From JAJAZB01 sp964244295 (GTDB lineage Bacteria > Bacteroidota > Bacteroidia > Cytophagales > Spirosomataceae), in assembly GCA_964244295.1 (NCBI GenBank), contig CAXTIG010000016.1:1-64000 (forward strand): 64,000 nucleotides of DNA. The letters are read 5' to 3'. The position numbers and the translations under genes are program-made. The notes beneath the pieces were generated by a model. That model saw only the letters and a program-made list of their open reading frames with translations, was not told the DNA's origin and made no database searches. Numbering within the stretch: position 1 is the first letter of the stretch; each line of letters starts with the position of its first letter. Shown here one piece after another: positions 16,357-25,289 of this stretch.

Positions 16357-17916
16357 CTAGTGATAGTGACACGCATTGGCTTTGTCGTTCCAGGGTTTTT
16401 TGACCCATTTCCCTCCTTCCCAAATCTCTACTTCCGAGCCATACAGCAAACCGGGGCCGCCTTCCACGCTGCCTTTGCCGAGGACGACGGACTTCCAGGC
16501 ATCCCGGACGCCTTGCAGACTGCCGGCGTCGGCCAGGTCGAGTGGTCCCTGCGTCAGTAATTTTTTGGCGAAGGCATCCGCGACGATCGCCCCGTTGAGG
16601 GGGGCGGAAAAGCGATAGCCGAGGATGAGGGCATCGGGAAATTTGCTTTGCCAAATCTTGGCGACGTCCTGGCAAATGGTGGCGCAACTGGTGCTGACCA
16701 CGAGTTTCACGCGCTGGTTTGCCTGTGAAATCATCCCGACGTTGAAGCAGGACTTGCTCTCATCGTCGGTGAACGTCCCCGGTTCGCGGTACTGCGCGTA
16801 CTGGTGGCCGGAGAAGAACAGGATGTCCGATTTCTTGAAGGATTCTTCGGCGGGGTTGGTGACGCTGGCCGGTTGGTTCCGGTCGTAGGGACCGGCTTTG
16901 TAACTGCCCAGTGCCGCGTTTTCCACGCTGAACCCTAACGTCCCCGCGTGCTTTAAAAAGCGGCTGCTGAAATCAAACCCCGACGCGACGTAACCCAGCA
17001 GCGGCTTGGACAGCGTTTCCAGCAAGGCCGTGACCAAGGCCGGGTCGAGGCCGAGCGTCAGGATTTGGGCTTTGGCCGCGTCCAAATCGACCTTTTTTGC
17101 GGTTCGGGCAAACAGAATCCCCAGTTGCACGGCAAACGAAGAACGCGTCGGCCAGTCGGGCTTTTTTTCAATTTCGAGGATGAGGTCCCCGGTCAGTTTG
17201 GCTTGCGCCGCGCTGAGGCTATTAAATTTCGCGCTGGCTTTGATCCGCGTGATCGTCTCGTGGTAGCCTTCCGCAATCCGCACGTCGCCGAAGCCCTCCC
17301 GTTGCACCTGCCCGATTCCGGCCCGCTGCTGCCCCACGTGTACCAGTTCGTGCGCCAGCAAGCGCTTTCCCGTTTCGCTCGAAGGCTGGTATTCCCCGCT
17401 CCCAAAAACCACGTCCCGCCCGCTCGTGTACGCCCGCGCCTGGATGGCCGCCGCGCTCTCCGCCGCCCGCGCATCGGTGTGAACCCGCACCGCCGAGAAG
17501 TCCTGCCCCAGGCGACTTTCCATGAAACCCCGCGTGTCGGCATCGAGGGGCTGCCCGCCGCCCGAAGACAGGACCTCCAACACCGGGGGCGGGGCGGTCT
17601 GGCCTCCGGGGGCGGCGGTCGTTTCCTTCCGCTGAAGCCCTGCTTTTTCCTCGTGTTCGCAGGCGGCGCATCGGCGTTGCAGGCGGGGGGCGGCGTTCAG
17701 CGGGGGCGAAAAAAAAGACGCGCCCGCCCTCGAAGCGGCCCCGAAGGTGGGCATTCGCATCACCTGGTCGGCCACGCGGTCGGCTTCTCGTTCGTAGGCA
17801 TCGCCCAGCGTGGATGCGCCGGGGGCGTTGACCGTCAGTTTGGGCTGAAAAAACGGCTTCGGCGGGAAAAGGCCCGTTGAAAAAGGTCTCGCAACAATCG
17901 GGGCGTGTTCGGTCAT
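16357..17916 (-). CDS. DUF4157 eCIS cargo with putative clan-CD (CHAT-like) cysteine peptidase domain
   Basis: The N-terminus has the shared cargo layout: PFFQPKLTV (21-29), DAYEREADRVADQVMRM (39-55), QRRCAACEHEEK (80-91), VRVHTD, then HELVHVGQQ (189-197) of DUF4157. A helical stretch (about 210-330) follows. The C-terminal part contains DILFFSGHQ (His 371) and KLVVSTSCAT (Cys 411), each a hydrophobic strand ending in the catalytic-type residue, in the order and spacing of CHAT, gingipain and caspase-fold peptidases. A helix and ALILGYRFSAPLNGAIVADAF follow, as in CHAT. The usual HG is HQ here. Activity is inferred. It is the first cargo gene after the tape-measure gene, 13 bases downstream of it. 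Confidence 0.85.
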   Translation of the reverse strand: MTEHAPIVARPFSTGLFPPKPFFQPKLTVNAPGASTLGDAYEREADRVADQVMRMPTFGAASRAGASFFSPPLNAAPRLQRRCAACEHEEKAGLQRKETTAAPGGQTAPPPVLEVLSSGGGQPLDADTRGFMESRLGQDFSAVRVHTDARAAESAAAIQARAYTSGRDVVFGSGEYQPSSETGKRLLAHELVHVGQQRAGIGQVQREGFGDVRIAEGYHETITRIKASAKFNSLSAAQAKLTGDLILEIEKKPDWPTRSSFAVQLGILFARTAKKVDLDAAKAQILTLGLDPALVTALLETLSKPLLGYVASGFDFSSRFLKHAGTLGFSVENAALGSYKAGPYDRNQPASVTNPAEESFKKSDILFFSGHQYAQYREPGTFTDDESKSCFNVGMISQANQRVKLVVSTSCATICQDVAKIWQSKFPDALILGYRFSAPLNGAIVADAFAKKLLTQGPLDLADAGSLQGVRDAWKSVVLGKGSVEGGPGLLYGSEVEIWEGGKWVKKPWNDKANACHYH

Positions 17917-17929
17917 GGCAGGGAGCGGT

Positions 17930-19366
17930 TCAGGCCCAGGTTACGTGCAGCCACTCGGTCATCCAGGGCAGTTTCACCAACGACAACCCCCAGGGTAAGC
18001 GCCCCAGCAGCACGTCGGCGGGGCGTTGTTCCACCGTCAGGTGCCAGCCGTCATCACGCCGGTCGAGGCGACCTTCGCGCCGGAGAAATTCGGTTTGCAA
18101 CGCTTCCGGCGCGGTGTTACGCAGGGCCGTCCAGTGGCCGAGCACGGCGAGTAGCAGGTTACGCGCTTCCGTTTTTTCCCGCGCCGAGAGCCGGATTCGA
18201 CGGGGCAGCGGCGTTTCCGGTGAAAATCCGACCAGCAATTTTGGCAAAACTAACGCCACTTCGGGCGGGTTGGGCGCGTGTCCGGCGAGGTGCGCCAGCA
18301 CGTGTACCGCCCGCTGCCGGGCGGCTTCCGTTCGAAAATCGTTTTTTCCGGTAAACCCCAGTTCTTCAAAAAACAGCGCCAAAAACGGATGCAACAGCAC
18401 CAGCCCGGCCAGCCCGATGAATTGGGAAGTCGGAAGTTCCGTCCCCGTTTTCTGAACCACTGGCTCAGCAAGCTCCGGCTTTGGCGAGGGAAACAGGACC
18501 GGAGCGTTTCGCAATTCCAGCTTCGGTTCGTCGGTCGCGGAAGATTCTAGACGCCGGTTGGCGGAAGGTAACCGTTCGGGGAAACCCAGAAAATCCCGTT
18601 CGATTTCCTGAAAAAAGACTTCGTCCGGCACCCAGCCGCGTTGCGCCAGCGCCCGCACGAAGGCCATCCGGGCGGTTTCTAGCCGTTCCCGAATGTCGCC
18701 CGCGCCAAGGCCCGCTTCCCGTCCCGCCGTTTGCAAAGCGGCCTCTTCCCGTTTCCATCGCGTCAGCACGTCGCTCCCGGCCAGGTGCCGGAGCAGCATT
18801 TCGACGGTGGATTTTTGGAACTGCCAAACCAGCCGTTGGGCGGCTCCGGGTTGCGCCAGCACGGGCGCGAGCAAAGCCGCCGCCCGCGCCGGGTGTTGGC
18901 GCACGGCGGTTTTCAATGCCGTTTCCCAGGCCGGCCACGCCAGCGGCGCAGCCCAACTCGGCCACCGGCCCGTGCGGAGTACCTCGGCGAAGGTTTCCAG
19001 CTTGACTTCCGAAGTCGGGTGGCGTTCCCCAACTGGCGGCGGTGTTTTGGGAAAAACCGACGCCGTTTCGCCGGGCGAGGACCCCAAGTCCGTCAGGCTC
19101 CGTTCAATCGCCCCCAGCAGGCGGGGCATCCAGGTGGCCTCGAACGTTTCCACCGAAAACTCCCCCAACGGCACCTCCAGCCGGTCGATTCGCCAGGTCG
19201 TTTCCGGGGGGCCAAGCCGGGCGAGCAGGGTGTCGAGCGCCCGGCTGAACGCCGCCGATTGCAGGCCATCGGCCACGCGCTGCCGCAGCCGGAAGGCGGC
19301 GTCGGCCTGCGCCGTGCGAAACTCGACGCGCAGGCGGCGGACAAGGTGCGGGGCCGGGGTGTTCAT
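17930..19366 (-). CDS. eCIS tape-measure protein (Afp14-like)
   Basis: The contractile injection system tape-measure family protein, which sets tube length during assembly. Signatures seen are the N-terminal VRRLRVEFRT and RLEVPLGEFSVE, the helix FEATWMPRLLGAIERSL, the central FIGLAGLVLLHPFLALFFEELG and a C-terminal RLPWGLSLVKLPWM..WLHVTW. These are hallmarks of this family rather than of phage tape measures. The length is 478 aa. Its start overlaps the stop of the 912-aa gene by 4 bases (ATGA), showing tight coupling. Only Ala/Pro-rich and Leu-rich segments connect the conserved blocks. Confidence 0.9.
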   Translation of the reverse strand: MNTPAPHLVRRLRVEFRTAQADAAFRLRQRVADGLQSAAFSRALDTLLARLGPPETTWRIDRLEVPLGEFSVETFEATWMPRLLGAIERSLTDLGSSPGETASVFPKTPPPVGERHPTSEVKLETFAEVLRTGRWPSWAAPLAWPAWETALKTAVRQHPARAAALLAPVLAQPGAAQRLVWQFQKSTVEMLLRHLAGSDVLTRWKREEAALQTAGREAGLGAGDIRERLETARMAFVRALAQRGWVPDEVFFQEIERDFLGFPERLPSANRRLESSATDEPKLELRNAPVLFPSPKPELAEPVVQKTGTELPTSQFIGLAGLVLLHPFLALFFEELGFTGKNDFRTEAARQRAVHVLAHLAGHAPNPPEVALVLPKLLVGFSPETPLPRRIRLSAREKTEARNLLLAVLGHWTALRNTAPEALQTEFLRREGRLDRRDDGWHLTVEQRPADVLLGRLPWGLSLVKLPWMTEWLHVTWA

Positions 19367-22101
19367 CGGTTGATGCGGAAAATATTGAACCGGTTGGGGT
19401 CTTGCCGGATGGCGTCGTTGATTTTGACTGCGTTGGTTTGCAGCGCCACCACGTCCTGCGCGGCCACCGTGTTCGGTTTCACCGTCGCCACGTTGGTGAC
19501 GAGTTGGTTTAATTTCTCAAATTCGGCGGGTTCGAGGGCGATGAAGGTGCGGTTGTCGTCGCTGAGCAGGGTACGCACGCCGTTGCCCAGGTCTTTCACC
19601 ACGCCTACGTCGGCTTTGGCTCGGTTGACAAACGCCGTGTAGGAATCGGTCAGCTTCAGGTTGCTGTCGGCGAAGGTTTTCAACTGCCCCTGCACCTGCG
19701 TACCCACTGTGAGGACCTGCCCGGCGACCCCCGCAATTTTGGCGTCCTGCGTCAGCACTTTGGCGTCCACCAGCGCATTCACCTGCCCGATTTGGTTGGT
19801 CACGTCGGTTTTCAAATCCCGCGCCGACTGGGCCAGTTTGCCTTCGAGCAAGTCGGTCGTGACCATGCGTTTGTCGAGTTCGAGCACGTTTTTCCGCAAA
19901 TTCACCTCAGGCCGGAAGCGGTCGGCGTTGAGCAGCCAGGGTTTGTAATCGAGCGGCAGCGTGACCTTGGGCAGCGGCAGGGGTTTCGGCGGGGGCGTTT
20001 CGGCGGGCACTTCCACCCAGGCGTGGGGTAGGTAAAAATCGGCCACCACGGTGCCGGCCCCGTTGTACACGAGCACGAACGTCCCCCCCACCGGCACCCC
20101 ACCCGCGTGGAGCAAAGCCGGGTGTTTTCGGAGAAAATTCGTGAAAAAATACGCGCTCTTCGCCGCCGTTTCCTGCTCGGTGCGGTGGTCGGTCAGCCAG
20201 TCGATGAGCTGCGGTTGCACCTGCACGGCCAGGGTATCGAGTGGGGTGAGAGCCGCCGCCGTGGCGTTGACGAAGGGCCGGGCCTTGAGATTCAACTCCG
20301 CCGCTTTGTCGCTCAGGGCGGCGTGGAGGGTTTTCACCGAAGTCGCCGCCGAACTGTCGAAGGCGGTTTGGATGGCCTCCGCCTGCTCGTTGAGCGCGGT
20401 TTTGAGCGCCTGCACGCTCTGCCGCCGCTGTGAGAGGGCGGCGGCATCGCCGAATTCGCCCGCCACGCTGCCAAACTCCGGACTTTCGGCGGCGGTTTTC
20501 ACGCCTTCGTCCAGTTGGTCGGCAAAGGTTTTTACCTGGCTGAGGTGGCCGTTGAAGTGCGCCTGCTGGGTGCGCAGCACCAAATCGGTGACAGGAAAAT
20601 GAAAGCGCGGCGGCCAAAGCAGGGTGCCGGGATTCTCCTCGATTTGCACGCCGACGAGGTCGAAGGGCAAATCCTGCTGCTCGCGCATCCGGTTGAGTTC
20701 GGCCTGCACGTCCTTGAACGGGCGGTTGAGGTGCCCCTCCACCCGGTAAAAATCGGCCTGGGGCCAGTCGTAATCGAGCGGGTTGAGCGCCTCCGGCCGG
20801 TTGGAAAACTGGGCCGCGTGGCAGGACAGCAGCACTTGCCCCGGCCCGCGCCGTTCGCCGGGCCAGACGGCGGCGAGCCGGGCCGCGTCGTAATACGCGG
20901 GCAAGGCCCGCTCGCCGAGCGGCTTCCCCGGCCCCGCCGAAGGCGTGACGGTCAACTGGCGCGGGGCGGCGTTGGGCGCGAAGGTTTCCACCAACGTTTG
21001 CAACCGACGGTATTGCCGCAGGGCGGTCTGAAGCCGGTCGGCCCGGCCCGCCTGCGCCACCGAGGGGCGGAACGCCGTGCGGTAGGCATCGTCCGGGCCG
21101 CTGGCGGACAGACTTCCCAGCAGCAGGTGTTTCGGAAAAAGCTCCGGGCTGGGTAAGGCGCTGAGGCCGAGATTATTCACGGCTTCCCGAAATTCTTGGT
21201 ACACCGCCGCCACGTCGCGCAGCGCGTCGTGGGCGTATTGCACGGCGTGGGTCCGGCGCACGGCCTCGATGGCCTGCGCCAGTCGGTCGGCCAGGGCTGC
21301 GCCGTCTGCGGCGGGCAAGCCTTCGAAGGGCGTTCCGGCAGTTTCCTGGGCCAGGTCGAGCAGGATTTTTAGTACCGGGTCGGCGGCGGTCAGGGCGGTT
21401 TTAAAGTCGGCGAGGGTTTGGGTGCTGGCGGCGTGGTACACCTCGGCGAGCTGATCGAACTGGGTGATTCGCTCCGAAAATTTTGGTCGCCGCACGGCCA
21501 GGGGTGGCAGTTCGGGCAGGCGGCGCTCGCCCGCCGTGCGCAGGAGTGCGTCGGCATCGGCGCGAGTGATCAGCAGCGCACGCGGTTCGGTATGGACGGT
21601 TTGCCCCGCTGCGTCGCAGCGGTCGGCCCGGCAGATTTCGTGTTTTTCCAAAAACTGCTCGGCGTAGAGCAGCGCCACGAGGTCGTTGTCGGGGTGGGCG
21701 GCGAGCAGGTCGGTCAGCGGCGTGGCGTCGGGGCGGGGTGAATCGGCGGGCAGCAGTTCCCAGAGCGTCATCAGCGCCCCGCCCGCCCGAAAGGCGGCGT
21801 ACTCGCCCCGGCTGTCGGCAAAGGGCGCGATGTTGCCAAAAGACTGATTTTCGGCAAAACCCAGCAGGTCGCCGTCGGTGGTCAGGCCGAAACCCCGGCT
21901 CAGGCGCAGGCTGCCGTCGTTCAGCACGGGGTGCAGGCCGAAGGCCACGCCCACGCCCGTCAAATGCACCCGGCTCAGGCGGGTCTGGACGTCGAGGTAC
22001 CGGACGGTGTCGTTGAGCAAATCAGCGGTGAGCACCTGGTTGTCTTCAAACCCGTGCCAGTCGGGCCGGGGAAGGCGGAGTTTGATGGGGGTGTTTTCCA
22101 T
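19363..22101 (-). CDS. Large eCIS protein at the fibre (Afp13) position
   Basis: A 912-aa protein of uncertain role lying between the baseplate gene and the tape measure, where afp13 (tail fibre) sits in the Serratia locus. The N-terminus (NQVLTADLLNDTVRYLD, HLTGVGVAFGLHPV, LRLSRGFGLTTDGDLLGF) has the motif style of proteins found beside eCIS and phage-tail baseplates. The central part is helical and alanine-rich. The last 180 residues (LRKNVLELDKRMVTTDLL onward) have long heptad-like helices suited to a trimeric stalk. No receptor-binding domain is recognisable. A fibre or baseplate-attached protein is the best guess. Confidence 0.65.
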   Translation of the reverse strand: MENTPIKLRLPRPDWHGFEDNQVLTADLLNDTVRYLDVQTRLSRVHLTGVGVAFGLHPVLNDGSLRLSRGFGLTTDGDLLGFAENQSFGNIAPFADSRGEYAAFRAGGALMTLWELLPADSPRPDATPLTDLLAAHPDNDLVALLYAEQFLEKHEICRADRCDAAGQTVHTEPRALLITRADADALLRTAGERRLPELPPLAVRRPKFSERITQFDQLAEVYHAASTQTLADFKTALTAADPVLKILLDLAQETAGTPFEGLPAADGAALADRLAQAIEAVRRTHAVQYAHDALRDVAAVYQEFREAVNNLGLSALPSPELFPKHLLLGSLSASGPDDAYRTAFRPSVAQAGRADRLQTALRQYRRLQTLVETFAPNAAPRQLTVTPSAGPGKPLGERALPAYYDAARLAAVWPGERRGPGQVLLSCHAAQFSNRPEALNPLDYDWPQADFYRVEGHLNRPFKDVQAELNRMREQQDLPFDLVGVQIEENPGTLLWPPRFHFPVTDLVLRTQQAHFNGHLSQVKTFADQLDEGVKTAAESPEFGSVAGEFGDAAALSQRRQSVQALKTALNEQAEAIQTAFDSSAATSVKTLHAALSDKAAELNLKARPFVNATAAALTPLDTLAVQVQPQLIDWLTDHRTEQETAAKSAYFFTNFLRKHPALLHAGGVPVGGTFVLVYNGAGTVVADFYLPHAWVEVPAETPPPKPLPLPKVTLPLDYKPWLLNADRFRPEVNLRKNVLELDKRMVTTDLLEGKLAQSARDLKTDVTNQIGQVNALVDAKVLTQDAKIAGVAGQVLTVGTQVQGQLKTFADSNLKLTDSYTAFVNRAKADVGVVKDLGNGVRTLLSDDNRTFIALEPAEFEKLNQLVTNVATVKPNTVAAQDVVALQTNAVKINDAIRQDPNRFNIFRINR

Positions 22102-22170
22102 GGGGGAAACGGTTTACGGTTTTTGGTTTGTGGTTTTGGTTAAAACCGAAACTCTTCAAGCGGTCAGGGA

Positions 22171-22814
22171 AAATTCCCCCTTGTGCGGCTGGCGTTGTGT
22201 GGTGGCCGAAGGGGGGTGGGGAGGTTATGTGCGGCTGGAGGGGGATGTCCGCGCCGCCCGAACCCACTCCTCGATTTCCGTTAGTACCCACGCCATCTTT
22301 TTTTTCACGTCCAAGTCACCGAATCGTAAAAACTGCACGCCCAACCCTTCCAAACGTTCCTGCCGCCGGGCATCGGCTTCCGGTTTGTCGTGGTGGCTGC
22401 TCCCGTCGATTTCGAGGGCTAGCCGGAGTTCGTGGCAGTAAAAATCGACGATGTAGTGGTCGATGGGCACCTGGCGGTGAAACTCCACGCCCATCGTCCG
22501 GCCCTTGAGTTTTTGCCAGAGCAACACTTCCGAAAGCGTGGCATGGTTGCGCAGGTCCCGCGCCCGTTGGCGGAGGTGCCGGTCGTAGGGGAGGATGGGG
22601 TTGCGTTTGGGCATGGGGTCGGTGGATGGAATAGTTGATGAGTAACCGCTGCGGATATCCCCCTCCAGCCGCACAAAGCCAGCCGCATCGAAGCGTCGAA
22701 CCGCCTCCTTCGGCCCTCACGCAAAGCCCACGCACAAGGAATCCCCCTCCCACCGCACCGCCTCACGCACCCCCCTTCGGCCTACGCACAGGGGCCCCGC
22801 ACAAGGGGGAATTT
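22171..22814. mobile_element. CCCCCT-family palindromic element carrying a DUF559 gene
   Basis: The outer ends are a perfect 18-bp inverted pair (22171-22188 and 22797-22814). Inside, GGCCGAAGGGGGG (about 22204) pairs with CCCCCCTTCGGCC (about 22770), and an 18-bp GTGCGGCTGGAGGGGGAT (about 22230) pairs perfectly with its complement at about 22656. The DUF559 gene fills the loop. The left arm aligns with the empty copies at 7972-8102 and 33484-33607. This looks like a repeat that gained, or carries, a gene. It interrupts the eCIS operon between a baseplate gene and the fibre-position gene. Confidence 0.75.
22225..22614 (-). CDS. DUF559 (Vsr/PD-(D/E)xK-like) endonuclease-domain protein
   Basis: A small DUF559 protein related to very-short-patch-repair endonucleases. 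With the start at MPKRNPILPYDRHL it has 129 aa. Motifs are LRNHATLSEVLLWQKLKG, then FHRQVPIDHYIVDFYCHELRLALEIDGSSH with the acidic residues and EID expected of a PD-(D/E)xK fold, then RQERLEGLGVQFLRFGDLDV. The last residues (VRAARTSPSSRT) are read from the arm of the enclosing palindrome. It is not an eCIS component; it seems to be a passenger of the repeat element. Confidence 0.88.
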   Translation of the reverse strand: MPKRNPILPYDRHLRQRARDLRNHATLSEVLLWQKLKGRTMGVEFHRQVPIDHYIVDFYCHELRLALEIDGSSHHDKPEADARRQERLEGLGVQFLRFGDLDVKKKMAWVLTEIEEWVRAARTSPSSRT

Positions 22815-22907
22815 TTGACGTTGGCAATTTTAGAAAATTGCCAATGTGGTTTTGCCTGTCAGCGGTTCGGCTTCCTCAAGAACCATTGCCAGGGCCTGCG
22901 GCCACTG

Positions 22908-25289
22908 TCAGGGTTCATCCAATGTCCCCAGCGCCGTCCTTCCCAGCACGATGGCGTGGCCGTCGGGGGTGTTGGGGTCCTGGTCGAGGAGGGTGCCTTT
23001 AGGGTAGAGGTTGTTGAGCGAAAACAGGGTTTGAATCACCTCGGCGGTGGTTTGCCGCCCCGTTTCGGTGTCCAGCGTCTCGTCGCGGCGGGCGGTAAGC
23101 CAGGCGGTCCAGCGGGTTTGTAACTCGACGAATTGGGCCTCGTCCACCCAGCATACTTTCGGCGACAGGTGCGCGGGCAGTTCCTGACGAATAACCCGCT
23201 CCGTGTAGGCACGAAAGGCCAGTTGCTGGGCCTGGTCTTCGCGCCGGAATCGCTCGGCGCGGGCGGGCAGGGCCTGCGTCAGCCGGAACGAGTACGGGTC
23301 GAGGCAGTCCCGGCAGGGTTCGCCGCCCGCCTCGTTGAGGCAGAGCGGCAACAGCGCCGAAGCATTCTCCGGGGCGGGCGGCAACGCAGGCCAGGCCGGA
23401 TGGGGCCGGAGCAGGTGATGCTCGACCAGGATGGGACGCTCGGCTTCGCTCAGGCCGAGCAACCGCGCCAGCCGTTGCTCGAATCCAGAAATGTCCGGGA
23501 TGGCGGCGGTTACGTCGGCGGCTCCGCCCCGGTTGCGGCTGAGGGCGGGGTACTCGGCCAGGAAGGCGGCTTTGTCGGCCACCGTCTCGGCGAGGGCTTT
23601 TTCACCCGTTGCCTCGAAGCGGTGCAGCACGACCTCGTTGAACGACTCGGCCACCCGGCTGAGCAGGTGGTCGAAAAGTTGATTGCGGCGTTGCACCCGC
23701 CCCGAGTCCTCGGGGTCACTGCTGGCTTCGGTCAGCTCATTCAGGCGATTTTCGAGGTCCGTGCCCGCCGTCCAGAGTAGCGGGTCGTTTTCCGCCACCT
23801 GGGCGAAGTAGGTGCGACCGAGGGCTTCGTTCAGCGAAAACAACTCGCCGACGTGGGCCAGTTGGCTGAGGTAGTTGGCAAAAAACTGGTCGAACACGGC
23901 GAGGTAGGCCCGCAACTGACGGGCCTGGGCGCGGCGCTCGGCGGGAGCCGTGTTGGGCAAGCCCGCCGGACCGACGCCGTACACCAGCGGAAAATCAGAC
24001 CGCAACGGCACGTACTCGGTCAAATGGCGGTCGCGGCCCCTCGGCGGTTGGGGTTCGAGGTCGGCACGGACGAAGCGGCGGCGTTGGGCGGCCCGTTCGT
24101 CGGCTAGTTTTTTCCGCCGGGCCGTCAAGTCGGCGGGGTTGGCAAACACCGGGATTACATCCTTGAACGCGTGAATGAATTTCTGACTCCAGACGGGTTG
24201 TTTACCGGGTTGGAGGGGCAGCGTCCAGTCGTAACCCGAAGCGGGGGCATTCGGGTCGTCGGCGTGGTTGAGTTGGAGGTGGCGCACCCCGGCCACGCCG
24301 TCGAGGTCGGTGAGCAGGCGGATGAGGTCGGAAGCGTACACCGCCGGGGGCAATTCAGCACGGTCGAGTTCTTCGTCGTCCCAAAAACCGAGGAACTGGC
24401 CCCCTGCGACGGGCGCGGGCGGGGTGCCTTCCAGAATTTTCTCCACCGTCCGGCGCGAACCGTCGGGGTTGGGTTTGGCGAGCAGTTCGGCCAGTGAATA
24501 GCGCGGCAGCAGGGGTGCGAGGTGCGCATCGAGCCGGGCCTCGGCCTCGGCCAGCACCCGCGCCACGTCGGCGGCGGGGTGCAAGTCGAGGTCGAGGCAA
24601 ATGACGAGGGGCTGGGGTTCGATGGCTTTCACCGTACCCAAATCCTCGCCGAGGTTGCGCTGCGCCTGGTACACCTGCCGGATGGCGGCGAAGGCTTTTT
24701 CGGTCTGCTCCGGCGTGGGCGGGACTAATTCCGGCGCGGCGGATGGCGTTTCGGCAGGGACGGCTTTTTCCACGACCAATTCCACCAGAAATTCGTACAA
24801 GCCGTTGAGAGTCAATGCCTCAAACCGGACATGACCGGGCTTTTGTTGCGTTACTTTTTTGGTCAACAAATCGGCGAACACTGTCGTCGTTTTGTCCCGA
24901 CTGACGAAGGCGTTGCGCACGGTGATCAGGTCGTCGCCGTCGGGGATGCGCAGGTCGAGCAGGAGTTTCCGGTAATCGCGGGCCGTGACGGGGCGGCTGG
25001 GCAGCATGTCCAGCGCCGGGCCGAAGGGCGCGAAATCCACCCCACCGCCGGAGGCCCCACCGCCGGAAGCCAACAGGTCTTCAATCGGAAAGGCCGTGCG
25101 GTAGCCCAAATCCACCAGCGCGTAGCAGAGCACTTCCAAAATCGTGATGCCGGGATCGTGCAGGTTGTGGTCGGTCCACAGATTTCCCGTCAGGACTTGC
25201 AAGCGTTCCAACCCGGCCTGCCGCAGCAGGTCGAAGCGGAGCGCCGGGTTGTCGGGCGGCTGGCGGCGAATGGTGGGGGCGGGGGTCAT
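22908..25289 (-). CDS. eCIS baseplate protein (Afp12-like)
   Basis: The second large baseplate-wedge protein. The N-terminal motif LWTDHNLHDPGITILEVLCY followed by ALVDLGYRT is the signature of this eCIS baseplate family. The rest of the 793 aa is long and poorly conserved, with a C-terminal LSPKVCWVDEAQFVEL region. The start ATG overlaps the upstream baseplate stop by 4 bases. After its stop come about 290 bases occupied mostly by the right arm of the palindromic element. The assignment to Afp12 rather than Afp11 rests on gene order. Confidence 0.88.
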   Translation of the reverse strand: MTPAPTIRRQPPDNPALRFDLLRQAGLERLQVLTGNLWTDHNLHDPGITILEVLCYALVDLGYRTAFPIEDLLASGGGASGGGVDFAPFGPALDMLPSRPVTARDYRKLLLDLRIPDGDDLITVRNAFVSRDKTTTVFADLLTKKVTQQKPGHVRFEALTLNGLYEFLVELVVEKAVPAETPSAAPELVPPTPEQTEKAFAAIRQVYQAQRNLGEDLGTVKAIEPQPLVICLDLDLHPAADVARVLAEAEARLDAHLAPLLPRYSLAELLAKPNPDGSRRTVEKILEGTPPAPVAGGQFLGFWDDEELDRAELPPAVYASDLIRLLTDLDGVAGVRHLQLNHADDPNAPASGYDWTLPLQPGKQPVWSQKFIHAFKDVIPVFANPADLTARRKKLADERAAQRRRFVRADLEPQPPRGRDRHLTEYVPLRSDFPLVYGVGPAGLPNTAPAERRAQARQLRAYLAVFDQFFANYLSQLAHVGELFSLNEALGRTYFAQVAENDPLLWTAGTDLENRLNELTEASSDPEDSGRVQRRNQLFDHLLSRVAESFNEVVLHRFEATGEKALAETVADKAAFLAEYPALSRNRGGAADVTAAIPDISGFEQRLARLLGLSEAERPILVEHHLLRPHPAWPALPPAPENASALLPLCLNEAGGEPCRDCLDPYSFRLTQALPARAERFRREDQAQQLAFRAYTERVIRQELPAHLSPKVCWVDEAQFVELQTRWTAWLTARRDETLDTETGRQTTAEVIQTLFSLNNLYPKGTLLDQDPNTPDGHAIVLGRTALGTLDEP

